Assembly (NCBI RefSeq): GCF_000702305.1
Contig: NZ_JNLC01000015.1
Span: forward strand, 110,001-174,000
DNA from: Allobosea sp. 117
GTDB lineage: Bacteria; Pseudomonadota; Alphaproteobacteria; Rhizobiales; Xanthobacteraceae
Direction: 5' to 3'
Length of the DNA stretch: 64,000 nt
The notes under the pieces were generated by a model. That model searched no databases and was not told the origin of the DNA. It saw only the letters and a list, made by a program, of their open reading frames with translations. A program made the translations under genes and the position numbers. Below, piece after piece: positions 37,345 through 46,784 of this stretch. Within the stretch, counting starts at the first letter, position 1; each line of letters opens with the position of its first letter.

Positions 37345-39507
37345 GTGCTGCTGCCCGTCGCGATCGGCTCGGCCTATTCCTACCGGGTGCCGGAAGGGAT
37401 GGAGGTCGCACCGGGCGACATCGTCGTGGTGCCGCTCGGCACCCGGAACATCCTCGGCTGCGTGTGGCCGGGCGAAGCCTCGCCCGCGACCGGCCGAACG
37501 GTCGATCCGAAGAAGCTCAAGAGCATCGTGCGCCGCTATGAGGTGGCGCCGCTCAACGCCGATCTGATCGAGCTGATCCGATGGATCGCGGACTACACCG
37601 TCACCCCGCCCGGCATGGTGCTGCGCCTCGCACTGCGGCACGACGAGAGCCCCGGCGTCGCGCGCGAGCGCACCGGCGTGCGCCTCGCCGGTGGCGAGCC
37701 GCAGCGCATGACCTCGGCGCGCGCCCGGCTCATCGCCGCGCTCGCCGACGGCTTCACCCGCGCCAAGACGGAAGCTGCCCGCGAGGCCGGCGTCTCCGTT
37801 TCGGTGGTCGACGGACTCATAGATGACGGCGTGCTGGAGACCGTGGTGCTGCCGCCCGAGCCGGCGGCGGAGACGCCCGATCCCGACCATGCCCGGCCCG
37901 ACCTCGCCCCGGCGCAGGCCGAGGCCGCCGCAGCGCTCTGCGCCACGGTGGAAGCGCGCGCCTTCAAGGTGCATCTGCTCGACGGCGTCACCGGCTCCGG
38001 CAAGACCGAGACCTATTTCGAGGCGGTGGCGAGTGCGATGCGCGCCGGCCGCCAGACGCTGATCCTGATGCCCGAGATCGCGTTGACCAAGGGCTTCCTC
38101 GATCGCTTCGCCCGCCGCTTCGGGGTGGTGCCGGCGGAATGGCATTCGGCGGTCTCGACCAAGAAGCGGGGGCGCATCTTCCGCGGCGTGGCGGCGGGCG
38201 AGGTCAGCGTCGTCGCCGGCGCCCGCTCGGCGCTGTTCCTGCCCTTCTCCGATCTCGGCCTGATCATCGTCGATGAGGAGCACGACCCCGCCTACAAGCA
38301 GGAGGAAGGCGTGCGCTACCACGCCCGCGACATGGCGGTGGTGCGTGCGCACATCGCCGGCATCCCGGTCGTGCTCGCCTCCGCCACGCCCTCGATCGAG
38401 ACCGAGGTGAATGCGCGGCGGGGGCGCTACCAGCGCCTGAATCTGCCGGAGCGCTTCAGCGGCACCCGTGTGCCGAGGCTGGAGCCGATCGACCTGCGCC
38501 GCGAAGGGCCGCCGCGCGGGCGCTGGATCGCCCCGCGCCTCGCCGAGGAGATGGCGCGGACGGTGGAGGCCGGCGGCCAGGCATTGCTGTTCCTCAACCG
38601 GCGCGGCTATGCCCCGCTCACCCTCTGCCGCGCCTGTGGCCACCGCATCCGCTGCCCCTCCTGTTCGAGCTGGCTGGTCGAGCACCGCTTCCGCCGCCGG
38701 CTCGAATGCCACCAATGCGGCTATGCCATGCCGGTGCCGTCCGAATGCCCGAACTGCCACGAGCCGAACAGCCTCATCCCCTGCGGACCGGGCGTCGAGC
38801 GCCTGCAGGAGGAGGTCGCGAGCCTGATGCCGAACGCTCGCGCGCAGGTGCTCTCCAGCGACCTCGCCGGCGGCGTGGAGCGGCTGCGGCTGGAACTCGA
38901 TGCCATCACCAAGGGCGAGGTTGACGTCGTCATCGGCACCCAACTCGTCGCCAAGGGACATAATTTCCCCGGCCTCGCGCTGGTCGGCGTGGTCGATGCC
39001 GATGTCGGCCTCGGCTATGGCGACCCGCGCGCGGCGGAGCGCACCTTCCAGCTCTTGCACCAGGTGGCGGGCCGCGCCGGTCGCGCCAATGTCGAGGGCC
39101 GCGCTTTCCTGCAGACCTACATGCCCGAGCATCCGGTGATGCAGGCGCTTGTCGCCGGCGACCGCGACGCCTTCTACGACCGCGAGATCGCCGCCCGCGA
39201 GGAGGCCGGCCTGCCGCCCTTCGCCCGCTTCTGCGCCCTCGTCGTCTCCGGCACCGACGCCCATGCCGCGCAGGCCCATGCCCGCGCCCTCGCCGCCTCG
39301 TCGCCTCGCTCGGAGGATGTCCGCGTGCTCGGCCCGGCCGAGGCGCCGCTCGCCCTGGTGCGCGGACGCCACCGCTTCCGCCTGCTCGCCCGCGCCCCGC
39401 GCAATTTCGACCTCTCGGCCTACATCCGCGACTGGATGGGCAAAGCCCCCCGCGCCACAGGCAGCCTGCGGGTCGAGATCGACATCGACCCGCAGAGCTT
39501 TTTGTGA
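37345..39507 (+). CDS. priA: Primosomal replication protein N' (PriA helicase)
   Basis: 720 residues from GTG 37345. 3'-DNA-binding domain at the N-terminus ('GSAYSYRVPEGMEVAPGD'), helicase domain with Walker A 'VTGSGKTE' near 217 and DEEH box 'IIVDEEHD', zinc-binding cysteines in 'CRACGHRIRCPSC', 'CHQCGY', 'ECPNCHE' near 430-475, and motif 'QVAGRAGR'. It restarts collapsed forks. The start is doubtful: GTG 37345 removes the first strand (a natural frame, '...PPAPERIVD', continues upstream to 37294), and AGGAG at 37284-37288 points to an ATT codon at 37297, not to any ATG, GTG or TTG. An ATT initiator or a CTG at 37306 is possible. Confidence 0.9.
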   Translation: MLLPVAIGSAYSYRVPEGMEVAPGDIVVVPLGTRNILGCVWPGEASPATGRTVDPKKLKSIVRRYEVAPLNADLIELIRWIADYTVTPPGMVLRLALRHDESPGVARERTGVRLAGGEPQRMTSARARLIAALADGFTRAKTEAAREAGVSVSVVDGLIDDGVLETVVLPPEPAAETPDPDHARPDLAPAQAEAAAALCATVEARAFKVHLLDGVTGSGKTETYFEAVASAMRAGRQTLILMPEIALTKGFLDRFARRFGVVPAEWHSAVSTKKRGRIFRGVAAGEVSVVAGARSALFLPFSDLGLIIVDEEHDPAYKQEEGVRYHARDMAVVRAHIAGIPVVLASATPSIETEVNARRGRYQRLNLPERFSGTRVPRLEPIDLRREGPPRGRWIAPRLAEEMARTVEAGGQALLFLNRRGYAPLTLCRACGHRIRCPSCSSWLVEHRFRRRLECHQCGYAMPVPSECPNCHEPNSLIPCGPGVERLQEEVASLMPNARAQVLSSDLAGGVERLRLELDAITKGEVDVVIGTQLVAKGHNFPGLALVGVVDADVGLGYGDPRAAERTFQLLHQVAGRAGRANVEGRAFLQTYMPEHPVMQALVAGDRDAFYDREIAAREEAGLPPFARFCALVVSGTDAHAAQAHARALAASSPRSEDVRVLGPAEAPLALVRGRHRFRLLARAPRNFDLSAYIRDWMGKAPRATGSLRVEIDIDPQSFL

Positions 39508-39517
39508 GCTTTCCGGG

Positions 39518-40801
39518 CTAGCCCGCCGACGCCTCGATCACGTCCTCGAAGGTCCGCAGGCCGGTGCGCGGCGAATTCACCAGCACCGCCATGTTGCCGG
39601 GAGCGTGCTGGTTCTTCCACATCTTGGTGTGCGCCGCCGGGATGCGCTCCCAGGAGAACACCTCGGACATGCAGGGGTCGACGCGCCGGTCGATGATGAA
39701 CTGGTTGGCCGCGCTCGCCTGCTTGAGATGCGCGAAATGCGAGCCCTGGATGCGCTTCTGCCGCATCCACACATAGCGTGCGTCGAAGGTGATGTTGAAG
39801 CCGGTGGTGCCGGCGCAGAACACCACCATGCCGCCGCGCTTGGCGACCAGGCACGAGACCGGGAAGGTCTGCTCGCCCGGATGCTCGAACACGATGTCGA
39901 CGTCGCGCTTGCCGGTGATGTCCCAGATCGCCTTGCCGAACTTGCGCGCCTCCTTGGTCCAGGCGGTGTATTCCGGCGAGTTCACCGTGGGCATCTGCCC
40001 CCAGCAGTTGAAATCCTTGCGGTTGATCACGCCCTTGGCGCCGAGGCCGAGGACGTAATCCCGCTTGGTCTCGTCCGAGATGACGCCGATGGCGTTGGCG
40101 CCGGAGGCGGCGGCGAGCTGCACGCCGAACACGCCGAGGCCACCCGAGGCACCCCACACCAGCACATGGTCTCCCGGCTTCACGGCGTGCGGGGCGTGGC
40201 CGAACAGCATGCGGTAGGCGGTGGCGAGAGTAAGCGTGTAGCAGGCGCTCTCCTCCCAGGTCAGGTGCTGCGGGCGCGGCATGAGCTGGCGCGCCTGCAC
40301 CCGGCAGAACTGGGCGAAGGAGCCGTCCGGCGTCTCGTATCCCCAGATGCGCTGGGACGGCGAGAACATCGGATCGCCGCCATTGCACTCCTCGTCGTCG
40401 CCGTCGTCCTGGTTGCAGTGGACGACCACCTCGTCGCCGACCTTCCAGCGCTTCACCTTGGGGCCGACCGCCCAGACGATCCCGGACGCGTCGGAGCCGG
40501 CGATGTGATAGGGCTCGCTGTGCACGTCGAACACGGAGATCGGCTGGCCGAGGCCGGCCCAGATGCCGTTGTAGTTGACGCCCGCCGCCATCACGAGGAC
40601 CAGCACGTCGGTCTCGCCGAGCGGCCAGGTCGGCACCACCTCCAGCTTGAACGAATCCTCCGGCGGCCCGTGCCGCTCGCGGCGGATGGTCCAGGCATGC
40701 ATCTTCGCCGGCACATGGCCGAGCGGCGGTATCTCGCCAACGTCGTAAAGATCTTTCAGTGCCGGCCGCGGCGCGGCGACGGTCTCTGCGGCTTGCGGCA
40801 T
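39518..40801 (-). CDS. ccr: Crotonyl-CoA carboxylase/reductase
   Basis: 427 residues of the medium-chain dehydrogenase/reductase superfamily with the Ccr-specific features 'NYNGIWAGLGQPI', 'CNQDDGDDEECNGGDPMFSPSQRIWGYE'-like loop (split here), cofactor motif 'VWGASGGLGVFGVQLA' and 'FEHPGEQTFPVS' (Glu and His of the CO2-binding site). It reductively carboxylates crotonyl-CoA to (2S)-ethylmalonyl-CoA with NADPH, the defining step of the ethylmalonyl-CoA pathway. ATG 40801 has GGGAG 6 nt upstream. It is divergent from ecm, the mutase of the same pathway, across 244 bp. Confidence 0.95.
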   Translation of the reverse strand: MPQAAETVAAPRPALKDLYDVGEIPPLGHVPAKMHAWTIRRERHGPPEDSFKLEVVPTWPLGETDVLVLVMAAGVNYNGIWAGLGQPISVFDVHSEPYHIAGSDASGIVWAVGPKVKRWKVGDEVVVHCNQDDGDDEECNGGDPMFSPSQRIWGYETPDGSFAQFCRVQARQLMPRPQHLTWEESACYTLTLATAYRMLFGHAPHAVKPGDHVLVWGASGGLGVFGVQLAAASGANAIGVISDETKRDYVLGLGAKGVINRKDFNCWGQMPTVNSPEYTAWTKEARKFGKAIWDITGKRDVDIVFEHPGEQTFPVSCLVAKRGGMVVFCAGTTGFNITFDARYVWMRQKRIQGSHFAHLKQASAANQFIIDRRVDPCMSEVFSWERIPAAHTKMWKNQHAPGNMAVLVNSPRTGLRTFEDVIEASAG

Positions 40802-40969
40802 GGTACGCTCCCTTGAATATCCGGACCCCGGTCGGCCATTGAGCATGGCTTCTGGCACCGCAGCATAGCAAAGACGGCGCAGGAGCCGAGGGGGGTCGGC
40901 TCGTTATTTCGTCGGGAGGTCACAATCGTGCCAGGAAACTGAGACGGAGGTCGCACGGCGAACGGCTTA

Positions 40970-40998
40970 TTGCGCTGCGGCACGCGCTGGCGAACAAT
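40970..40998 (+). promoter_or_regulatory. Candidate ecm promoter in the ccr-ecm divergent region
   Basis: TTGCGC (40970-40975) and AACAAT (40993-40998) are spaced by 17 bp. Upstream lie two direct repeats GGAGGTC(A/G)CA at 40915-40924 and 40946-40955, 31 bp apart (about three helical turns), and a hairpin GAGCCGA/TCGGCTC (40883-40902) with a six-G loop. Functional roles are inferred. Confidence 0.35.
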
Positions 40999-41045
40999 CG
41001 GGGCAAGAGAGGCACCCTCATCAGAATGCCCCGGCGGAGGAAAGT

Positions 41046-43067
41046 ATGAACGACGAGCCCAAGAAGACGCGCCCGGACAAACCCTGGCTGTTCCGCACCT
41101 ATGCCGGCCATTCGACTGCCGAGAAGTCGAACGAGCTCTACCGCTCCAACCTCGCCAAGGGGCAGACCGGCCTCTCGGTCGCCTTCGACCTGCCGACCCA
41201 GACCGGCTATGACAGCGACCACATTCTCGCCCGCGGCGAGGTCGGCAAGGTCGGCGTGCCGATCTGCCATCTCGGCGACATGCGGGCGCTGTTCACCGCG
41301 ATCCCGCTCGCGCAGATGAACACCTCCATGACCATAAACGCGACGGCGGCATGGCTGCTGGCGCTCTATGTGGCGGTAGCGGAGGAGCAGGGCGCCGACC
41401 GCACGGCGCTCCAGGGCACCACGCAGAACGACATCATCAAGGAATATCTCTCGCGCGGCACCTACATCTTCCCGCCGGCCGCCTCGCTGCGGCTGACCAA
41501 GGACGTGATCCTGTTCACGACCCGGGAAATGCCGAAGTGGAACCCCACCAATGTCTGCTCCTACCATCTGCAGGAGGCGGGGGCGACGCCGGTGCAGGAG
41601 CTGGCCTTCGCGCTGGTCAACGCCATCGCCATCCTCGACCTCGTGAAAGCCAGCGGGCAGACCGACGAGGCCGGCTTCGGCGAGGTGGTCGGGCGCATCT
41701 CCTTCTTCGTGAATGCCGGCCTGCGCTTCGTCACCGAGATGTGCAAGATGCGCGCCTTCGTCGATCTCTGGGACGAGATCTGCACGACCCGCTACGGCAT
41801 CACCGACAAGAAGCAGAAGCTGTTCCGCTACGGCGTGCAGGTGAACTCGCTCGGCCTCACCGAGCAGCAGCCGGAGAACAACGTCTACCGCATCCTCATC
41901 GAGATGCTGGCGGTGACGCTGTCGAAGAAGGCGCGCGCCCGCGCCGTGCAGCTCCCCGCCTGGAACGAGGCGCTCGGCCTGCCGCGCTCCTTCGACCAGC
42001 AATGGTCGCTGCGCATGCAGCAGGTGCTCGCCTACGAGACCGACCTGCTCGACTATGACGACCTGTTCGACGGCTCGCCGGTGGTCGAGGCCAAGGTCGA
42101 GGAACTGAAGACCGCCGCCCGCGCCGAGGTCGCCCGCATCCTGGAGATGGGCGGCGCGGTCAGCGCGGTCGAGGCCGCCTACATGAAGGAGCAGCTCGTG
42201 CGCTCCAACACGCGGCGGCTGGAGGCGATCGAGCGTGGCGACCAGGTGGTGGTCGGCGTCAACCGCTGGACCGACACCGAGCCCTCCCCGCTCACCACCG
42301 GCGAAGGCGCCATCCTCACCGTCGACCCGGCGGTCGAGCAGGAGCAGATCGCGCGGCTGAACGCCTGGCGGGAGGCGCGCGACAATAAGGCGGTGGCAGC
42401 GGCGCTCGCCGAGCTCGGCGCGGCGGCGGCGAGCGGAGCGAACATCATGCCGGCCTCCATTGCCTGCGCCAAGGCGGGCGTCACCACGGGCGAATGGGGC
42501 GCGTGCCTGCGCGCGCGCTTCGGCGAGTACCGCGCCCCGACCGGCGTGAGCAAGACCGCGCGGCAGGAGCCCGGCGATCTCGACGAGGTGCGCGCCGGCG
42601 TCGAGGCGCTCTCCGGCAGGCTCGGCCGCCGCCTCACCTTTCTGGTCGGCAAGCCCGGCCTCGACGGCCATTCGAACGGCGCCGAGCAGATCGCCGTGCG
42701 CGCCCGCGATGCCGGCATGGATGTCGTCTATGAGGGCATCCGCCTCACTCCGGCCGAGATCGTCGAGGCGGCGCGCCGGCAGGGCGTCCATGTGGTCGGC
42801 CTCTCGGTGCTCTCCGGTTCGCATGTGCCCCTCGTGCGCGAGGTGCTGGAAGGCATGCGCGCGGGCGGGCTCGGCGACGTGCCGGTGGTGGTCGGCGGCA
42901 TCATCCCGCCGGAGGACGAGACGCTGCTGATCGAGGAGGGCGTCGCCGCCGTCTACACGCCGAAGAACTTCGAAATGAATCGTATACTGCAAGACGTGGT
43001 CGGCATCGTCGACGCGCGCCTGCCCGTTGACGAGGCCCCCGCCCCGGCAGTACCAATCAAGTCATGA
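41046..43067 (+). CDS. ecm: Ethylmalonyl-CoA mutase (MeaA-type, B12-dependent)
   Basis: 673 residues. Acyl-CoA mutase TIM-barrel domain about 1-480 ('FDLPTQTGYDSDHILARGEVGKVG', 'NTSMTINATAAWLLALY', 'TTQNDIIKEYLSRGTYIFPP' in separate segments) and a C-terminal cobalamin-binding domain with 'DGHSNG' (base-off His ligand, near residue 540), 'SVLSGSH' and 'GGIIP'. The length and lack of a small subunit fit ethylmalonyl-CoA mutase rather than methylmalonyl-CoA mutase. It converts (2R)-ethylmalonyl-CoA to (2S)-methylsuccinyl-CoA. ATG 41046 has GGAGG 5 nt upstream. Next to ccr, its function is well supported. Confidence 0.93.
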   Translation: MNDEPKKTRPDKPWLFRTYAGHSTAEKSNELYRSNLAKGQTGLSVAFDLPTQTGYDSDHILARGEVGKVGVPICHLGDMRALFTAIPLAQMNTSMTINATAAWLLALYVAVAEEQGADRTALQGTTQNDIIKEYLSRGTYIFPPAASLRLTKDVILFTTREMPKWNPTNVCSYHLQEAGATPVQELAFALVNAIAILDLVKASGQTDEAGFGEVVGRISFFVNAGLRFVTEMCKMRAFVDLWDEICTTRYGITDKKQKLFRYGVQVNSLGLTEQQPENNVYRILIEMLAVTLSKKARARAVQLPAWNEALGLPRSFDQQWSLRMQQVLAYETDLLDYDDLFDGSPVVEAKVEELKTAARAEVARILEMGGAVSAVEAAYMKEQLVRSNTRRLEAIERGDQVVVGVNRWTDTEPSPLTTGEGAILTVDPAVEQEQIARLNAWREARDNKAVAAALAELGAAAASGANIMPASIACAKAGVTTGEWGACLRARFGEYRAPTGVSKTARQEPGDLDEVRAGVEALSGRLGRRLTFLVGKPGLDGHSNGAEQIAVRARDAGMDVVYEGIRLTPAEIVEAARRQGVHVVGLSVLSGSHVPLVREVLEGMRAGGLGDVPVVVGGIIPPEDETLLIEEGVAAVYTPKNFEMNRILQDVVGIVDARLPVDEAPAPAVPIKS

Positions 43068-43182
43068 GTTGGGCTCACCGAGAGACGCTCCGCGCGCAGC
43101 GGCGAATTCGCCGCCCGGCCGACATGTTCGGCCGGGACTGATCGAGCGCGCCTTTTCCAGAAGTCTTTCGGATTTTCGTGTC

Positions 43183-43482
43183 ATGACCGACGCCTGCCGT
43201 CATCGCCTCGTGGTCGAGGCGGATGCTCATCCCAACGTCCTGCTCCGCCTGATGGAGCCCTTCGCCATCCATGATGTGCTGCCGACCCATATGCGGGTCG
43301 ACGGCCCCGCCGACGGGCGCGTCGACATCGTCGCGCCCGGCACCCTCGTCGCCGAGATCGCCTTCGCGGCGCCGCAGGCGGTCGCCGAGCGGCTCTGTGC
43401 GCGGATCGGCGCGATGCCCGCGGTGCATGGCGCCCGGCTGTTCTCCGCCCTCGACGAAAGCGAACTCGGCGTCGCAGCCTGA
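43183..43482 (+). CDS. Small ACT-like domain protein, unknown function
   Basis: 99 residues. The pattern 'HRLVVEADAHPNVLLRLMEPFAIHDVLPTHMRVDGP' then a second strand-helix unit 'LVAEIAFAAPQAVAERLCARIGAMPAVHGARL' looks like one beta-alpha-beta-beta-alpha-beta ACT fold, as in small regulatory subunits (IlvM-like). This is a fold guess from pattern; no close family is recognised. The start ATG 43183 lacks a strong ribosome site. It lies 115 bp after ecm in the same direction and could be co-transcribed with it. Confidence 0.6.
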   Translation: MTDACRHRLVVEADAHPNVLLRLMEPFAIHDVLPTHMRVDGPADGRVDIVAPGTLVAEIAFAAPQAVAERLCARIGAMPAVHGARLFSALDESELGVAA

Positions 43483-43637
43483 CGCGACGCTCCCGCGGCG
43501 GCTCCGATGACAGCTCGCGCCGCCGAGGGGGCATCCCCTGCCCGTTGTCTCGACCGCGCCTGTTTTGCTAGAGAACGCGCCGGCCGGCGGCCGCGCGGCG
43601 CGCGGACGGGTCGGTACGCCCTCTGGAAGGACCCCGC

Positions 43638-44582
43638 ATGCTCGCGCAGCTCGGCGCCATCGCCTTCATCGTGGCGCCGGTCTTCGGGCTGATCGCCGTC
43701 GGCTATGTCGCGAGCCTGTCCGGGCATCTCACCGAGCGGGCGGCCGACGGCCTGTCGGACTTCGTCTTCGGCGTCGCCGTGCCGGTGCTCATTTTCAAGA
43801 CACTGGCCGAGGCGGCGCTGCCGCAGGATGGCCAGCCCTGGGGCTACTGGATCGCCTATTTCACCGGCGCCTTCGCCGCCTTCGGCACCGGCATGTTCAC
43901 CGCCCGCCGGGTGTTCGGCCGCGACCGCACCGAGGCGGTGGTGCACGGCTTCGCCTCGGGCCAGGCCAACACCATCTTCGTCGGCGTCCCGCTCATCCTG
44001 CAGGCGTTCGGGCCCGAGGGCGCCGTGCCGCTGTTCCTGCTGCTCGCCATCCACCTGCCGGTGATGATGGTGGTGGCTACCGTGCTCACCGAGGGCGCGG
44101 CGACTGGGCTTTCCGGGCCGGGGCTGCGCAAGCTCGGCCGCTCGCTCGCCTTCAACCCGATCCTCATCGGCATCTATGCCGGCGGCATCGCCAAGATCGT
44201 CGGCTTCACGCCGACCGGCGTGCTGAAGCAGACGACGGACCTGCTGGCGGCCGCCGCCTCGCCCTGCGCGCTGGTCTCGCTCGGCCTCGCGCTGCACCGC
44301 TACCCGATCCGCGGCGACATTGGCCCCGCCTGCGTGATCAGCGCGCTCAAGCTCGGGCTGCACCCGCTGATCGTGATCCTGCTGACGATGATCCTGCCCA
44401 TGCCGCCGGTCTGGGCCTCGGTGGCGGTCGCCTTCGCCGCCATGCCGAGCGGCATCAACGCCTATCTGCTCGCCCAGCGCTACCGCACTGGCGTCGCCGC
44501 GGCGGCGAGCGCGGTCTCGCTCTCGACCGTGCTCAGCCTGTTCACCGTGACGGTTTGGTTCGTCATCCTCGGCGTGCACTGA
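43638..44582 (+). CDS. AEC-family transporter (auxin efflux carrier-like)
   Basis: 314 residues with ten predicted membrane helices. 'ALVSLGLALHRY', 'HPLIVILLTMILPMPPVWASVAVAFAAMPSGINAYLLAQRY' (here in separate pieces) and the early 'FVFGVAVPVLIFKTLAEAALP' are AEC signatures. Bacterial AEC carriers move dicarboxylates or other organic anions; the substrate here is unknown. Location among central carbon genes suggests an organic acid. It converges with the GDPD gene 16 bp downstream. Confidence 0.85.
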   Translation: MLAQLGAIAFIVAPVFGLIAVGYVASLSGHLTERAADGLSDFVFGVAVPVLIFKTLAEAALPQDGQPWGYWIAYFTGAFAAFGTGMFTARRVFGRDRTEAVVHGFASGQANTIFVGVPLILQAFGPEGAVPLFLLLAIHLPVMMVVATVLTEGAATGLSGPGLRKLGRSLAFNPILIGIYAGGIAKIVGFTPTGVLKQTTDLLAAAASPCALVSLGLALHRYPIRGDIGPACVISALKLGLHPLIVILLTMILPMPPVWASVAVAFAAMPSGINAYLLAQRYRTGVAAAASAVSLSTVLSLFTVTVWFVILGVH

Positions 44583-44598
44583 TCACGCCGATCCTGCC

Positions 44599-45834
44599 TC
44601 ACTTCAGATTCATGCAGTTGGCGTAGAAGGTGGTGGTCGCCGGCCAGTCGGAGAACACCCCGATGACGCCGATCTGCCGGGCGAGCACATCGAGCAGCGC
44701 CAGCGTGTCGCCGTCGCGGTCGATGAGCGGCTTGACCGACTGATAGTAATAGCCGCCGCCGTCCTTCAGCGGGCCGGAGCGCTCCAGCGACCACGTGATC
44801 AGCCCGAGCCCCGCCTTCTTCGCCTCCTCGGCATAGACGGACGGCACGATGGCGCCGTCCTTCGCGGTGACCAGCATCCACAGCGGCGGGGCGAGGATCT
44901 TCACGCCCTGCGCCGTGAGTTCCGCCATCGACGGCTTCCACGTCTCCGGCTTCATGTTGTCGAAGCCCGCATCGGTCTCGTCGCGATCGTCGAGGAACAC
45001 CGCCTGCGCGCCGAAGGCCGGCTCCGCCTTGAGCCAGTACAGCACGTCTTCGAGCTCGAAGGACTGGGCGTAGACATCCTTCGGGTCGACGCCGGCCGCC
45101 TTGTATTCGTCGACGAGCTGCTGGGCGTAGCGCTCCTGCGTGTAGTCGCCGTCGAACGGCATGGCGACTTCCGGCTTCTTCAGCTCCGGCGTGAATTTGA
45201 GGCCCAGTGACTTCACCAGCGCGATGTAGTCCTTGTGCGACATGATAGTCGCCCGGTCGACATAGAGGTCGGTGCGCCAGCGCGGCGTCGAATCCATGTA
45301 CTCCTTGACCGACGTCGCATTCGGATTGCCGGCGTCCATCTTCGGCTTGAGCGACCTGAACTCGGCGAGCGTCAGATCACTGGTGCAGCACTTCGCGCTC
45401 GCCTTGCGGCCGGTCGCCGGATCGGCCGGCTCGAAGCTTTTCGTGCACTTCGCCGCGAGCTCGGGCCGGGCGAGGATGTCGGTGGTGGTGTGCAGGTCGC
45501 ATTGCGCGTGGCGGCAGACCAGCTCGCGGTCTTTGGTGAAGGCGACGTCGCACTCGATCACCCCGGCGCCCATACGCGCGGCGGCGAGATAGCCCTCGCG
45601 GGTGTGCTCGGGGAATTGCAGCGGCGCGCCGCGATGCGAGATCGAGAACTGCCTGGTGGTGAAGGGCTTGCCCTGGCACTGGGCGAGCGCCTCCTTCAGC
45701 GGGCCGTCCTTCATCGAATCGACGAGATAGAAGGGACGCGGACCGATCTCGGCCAGCCGGCCGGTCTCCTGCGCCGCAAGCGGCGCGATCAGGCAGGGCA
45801 ACGAGAAGGCGACGAGCAGCGAAAGGCGGAGCAT
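44599..45834 (-). CDS. Periplasmic glycerophosphodiester phosphodiesterase
   Basis: 411 residues with a signal peptide ending 'LAAQE'. The GDPD catalytic set is visible: H67 in '[13 protein letters not shown]', E94 and D96 in '[10 protein letters not shown]', H109 in 'CRHAQCDL'. An insert with several cysteines ('[23 protein letters not shown]' region) is typical of the large GlpQ-like periplasmic enzymes. It would hydrolyse glycerophosphodiesters to glycerol-3-phosphate and alcohols. ATG 45834 follows GGGGAGG by 6 nt. It is last in the apparent leftward unit sdhCDAB-gluQ-GDPD, 73 bp after gluQ. Confidence 0.88.
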   Translation of the reverse strand: MLRLSLLVAFSLPCLIAPLAAQETGRLAEIGPRPFYLVDSMKDGPLKEALAQCQGKPFTTRQFSISHRGAPLQFPEHTREGYLAAARMGAGVIECDVAFTKDRELVCRHAQCDLHTTTDILARPELAAKCTKSFEPADPATGRKASAKCCTSDLTLAEFRSLKPKMDAGNPNATSVKEYMDSTPRWRTDLYVDRATIMSHKDYIALVKSLGLKFTPELKKPEVAMPFDGDYTQERYAQQLVDEYKAAGVDPKDVYAQSFELEDVLYWLKAEPAFGAQAVFLDDRDETDAGFDNMKPETWKPSMAELTAQGVKILAPPLWMLVTAKDGAIVPSVYAEEAKKAGLGLITWSLERSGPLKDGGGYYYQSVKPLIDRDGDTLALLDVLARQIGVIGVFSDWPATTTFYANCMNLK

Positions 45835-45907
45835 GGCGGGCCTCCCCAGGGGCTGATGCGGGCGCCGCATCGCTAGCGCGCCGGGGTGACATCGGTTTGA
45901 CGCGCCG

Positions 45908-46765
45908 TCATCCGAAGCCGAGCCGGCGCCGCACCTCCTCCGCCGTGACGGCATCGGCACGCTGCTCCTTCAGGCTGGCCGAGCCGATTGATTTCGAGAG
46001 CTTGCGCCCCTGCGCGTCGCGGATCAGGTCGTGGTGGCGATAGACGGGCGCCGGCAGGTCGAGCAGATGCTGCAGCAGCCGGTGCACCGACGTCGCCGCC
46101 TTCAGGTCCTCGCCGCGCACCACATGAGTGACGCCCTGCAGAGCGTCGTCGACCACCACGGCGAGGTGATAGCTGGTCGGCGCTTCCTTGCGGGCGATCA
46201 CCACGTCGCCCCATGCCGCCGGATCGGCCCGCACCAAGCCATCGCCCTCCTCCGCCCAGTCGAGCGGCGCCCCGGCGGCGGCGATCGCCTGCGCCATGTC
46301 GAGCCGCAGCGCATAGGGCTCGCCGGCGGCGTGGCGACGCGCGCGCTCCTGCGCGCCCATGGAATCGCGTCCGAACGGGAACAGCGGCGCACCGTCGGGA
46401 TCGCGCGGCCAGGCCGCCCGCGCCTCCACCGCCCGGCGGATGTCGGCGCGGCTCTCGAAGCTCTCATAGACGAGGCCCATCGCGTCGAGCCGGGCGAGCG
46501 CGGCGGCGTAGTCCGCCATGTGTTCGGATTGCCGGCGCACCGGCATCTCCCAGCCGATGCCGAGCCAGGCGAGCTCCTCATAGATTCCGGCCTCAAACTC
46601 CGGCCGGCAGCGGGCGGGATCGATGTCCTCGATGCGCAGCAGGAATCGCCCGCCGCCCGCCTTCGCCGCCTCGAAGTTCAGAAGCGCCGAATAGGCATGG
46701 CCGAGATGCAGCAGCCCGTTCGGGCTCGGGGCGAAGCGGAAGGTCGGACGGGCGGCGGCGCTCAT
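45908..46765 (-). CDS. gluQ: Glutamyl-queuosine tRNA(Asp) synthetase, zinc site absent
   Basis: 285 residues, a truncated class I GluRS catalytic core without the anticodon domain. HIGH-like '[18 protein letters not shown]' near 18-35 and KMSKS-like 'RKLSKS' near 255-260. GluQRS attaches glutamate to queuosine at position 34 of tRNA(Asp). The usual zinc motif Y-x-C-x-C ... Y-x3-C is replaced: the ligand positions read S102, E104, F129 and R133, so the zinc finger is lost altogether while the surrounding sequence ('SRADIRRA', '[11 protein letters not shown]') aligns well. It starts 19 bp after sdhB. Confidence 0.88.
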   Translation of the reverse strand: MSAAARPTFRFAPSPNGLLHLGHAYSALLNFEAAKAGGGRFLLRIEDIDPARCRPEFEAGIYEELAWLGIGWEMPVRRQSEHMADYAAALARLDAMGLVYESFESRADIRRAVEARAAWPRDPDGAPLFPFGRDSMGAQERARRHAAGEPYALRLDMAQAIAAAGAPLDWAEEGDGLVRADPAAWGDVVIARKEAPTSYHLAVVVDDALQGVTHVVRGEDLKAATSVHRLLQHLLDLPAPVYRHHDLIRDAQGRKLSKSIGSASLKEQRADAVTAEEVRRRLGFG

Positions 46766-46784
46766 CGCCCGCTGGTGTAGCGCG

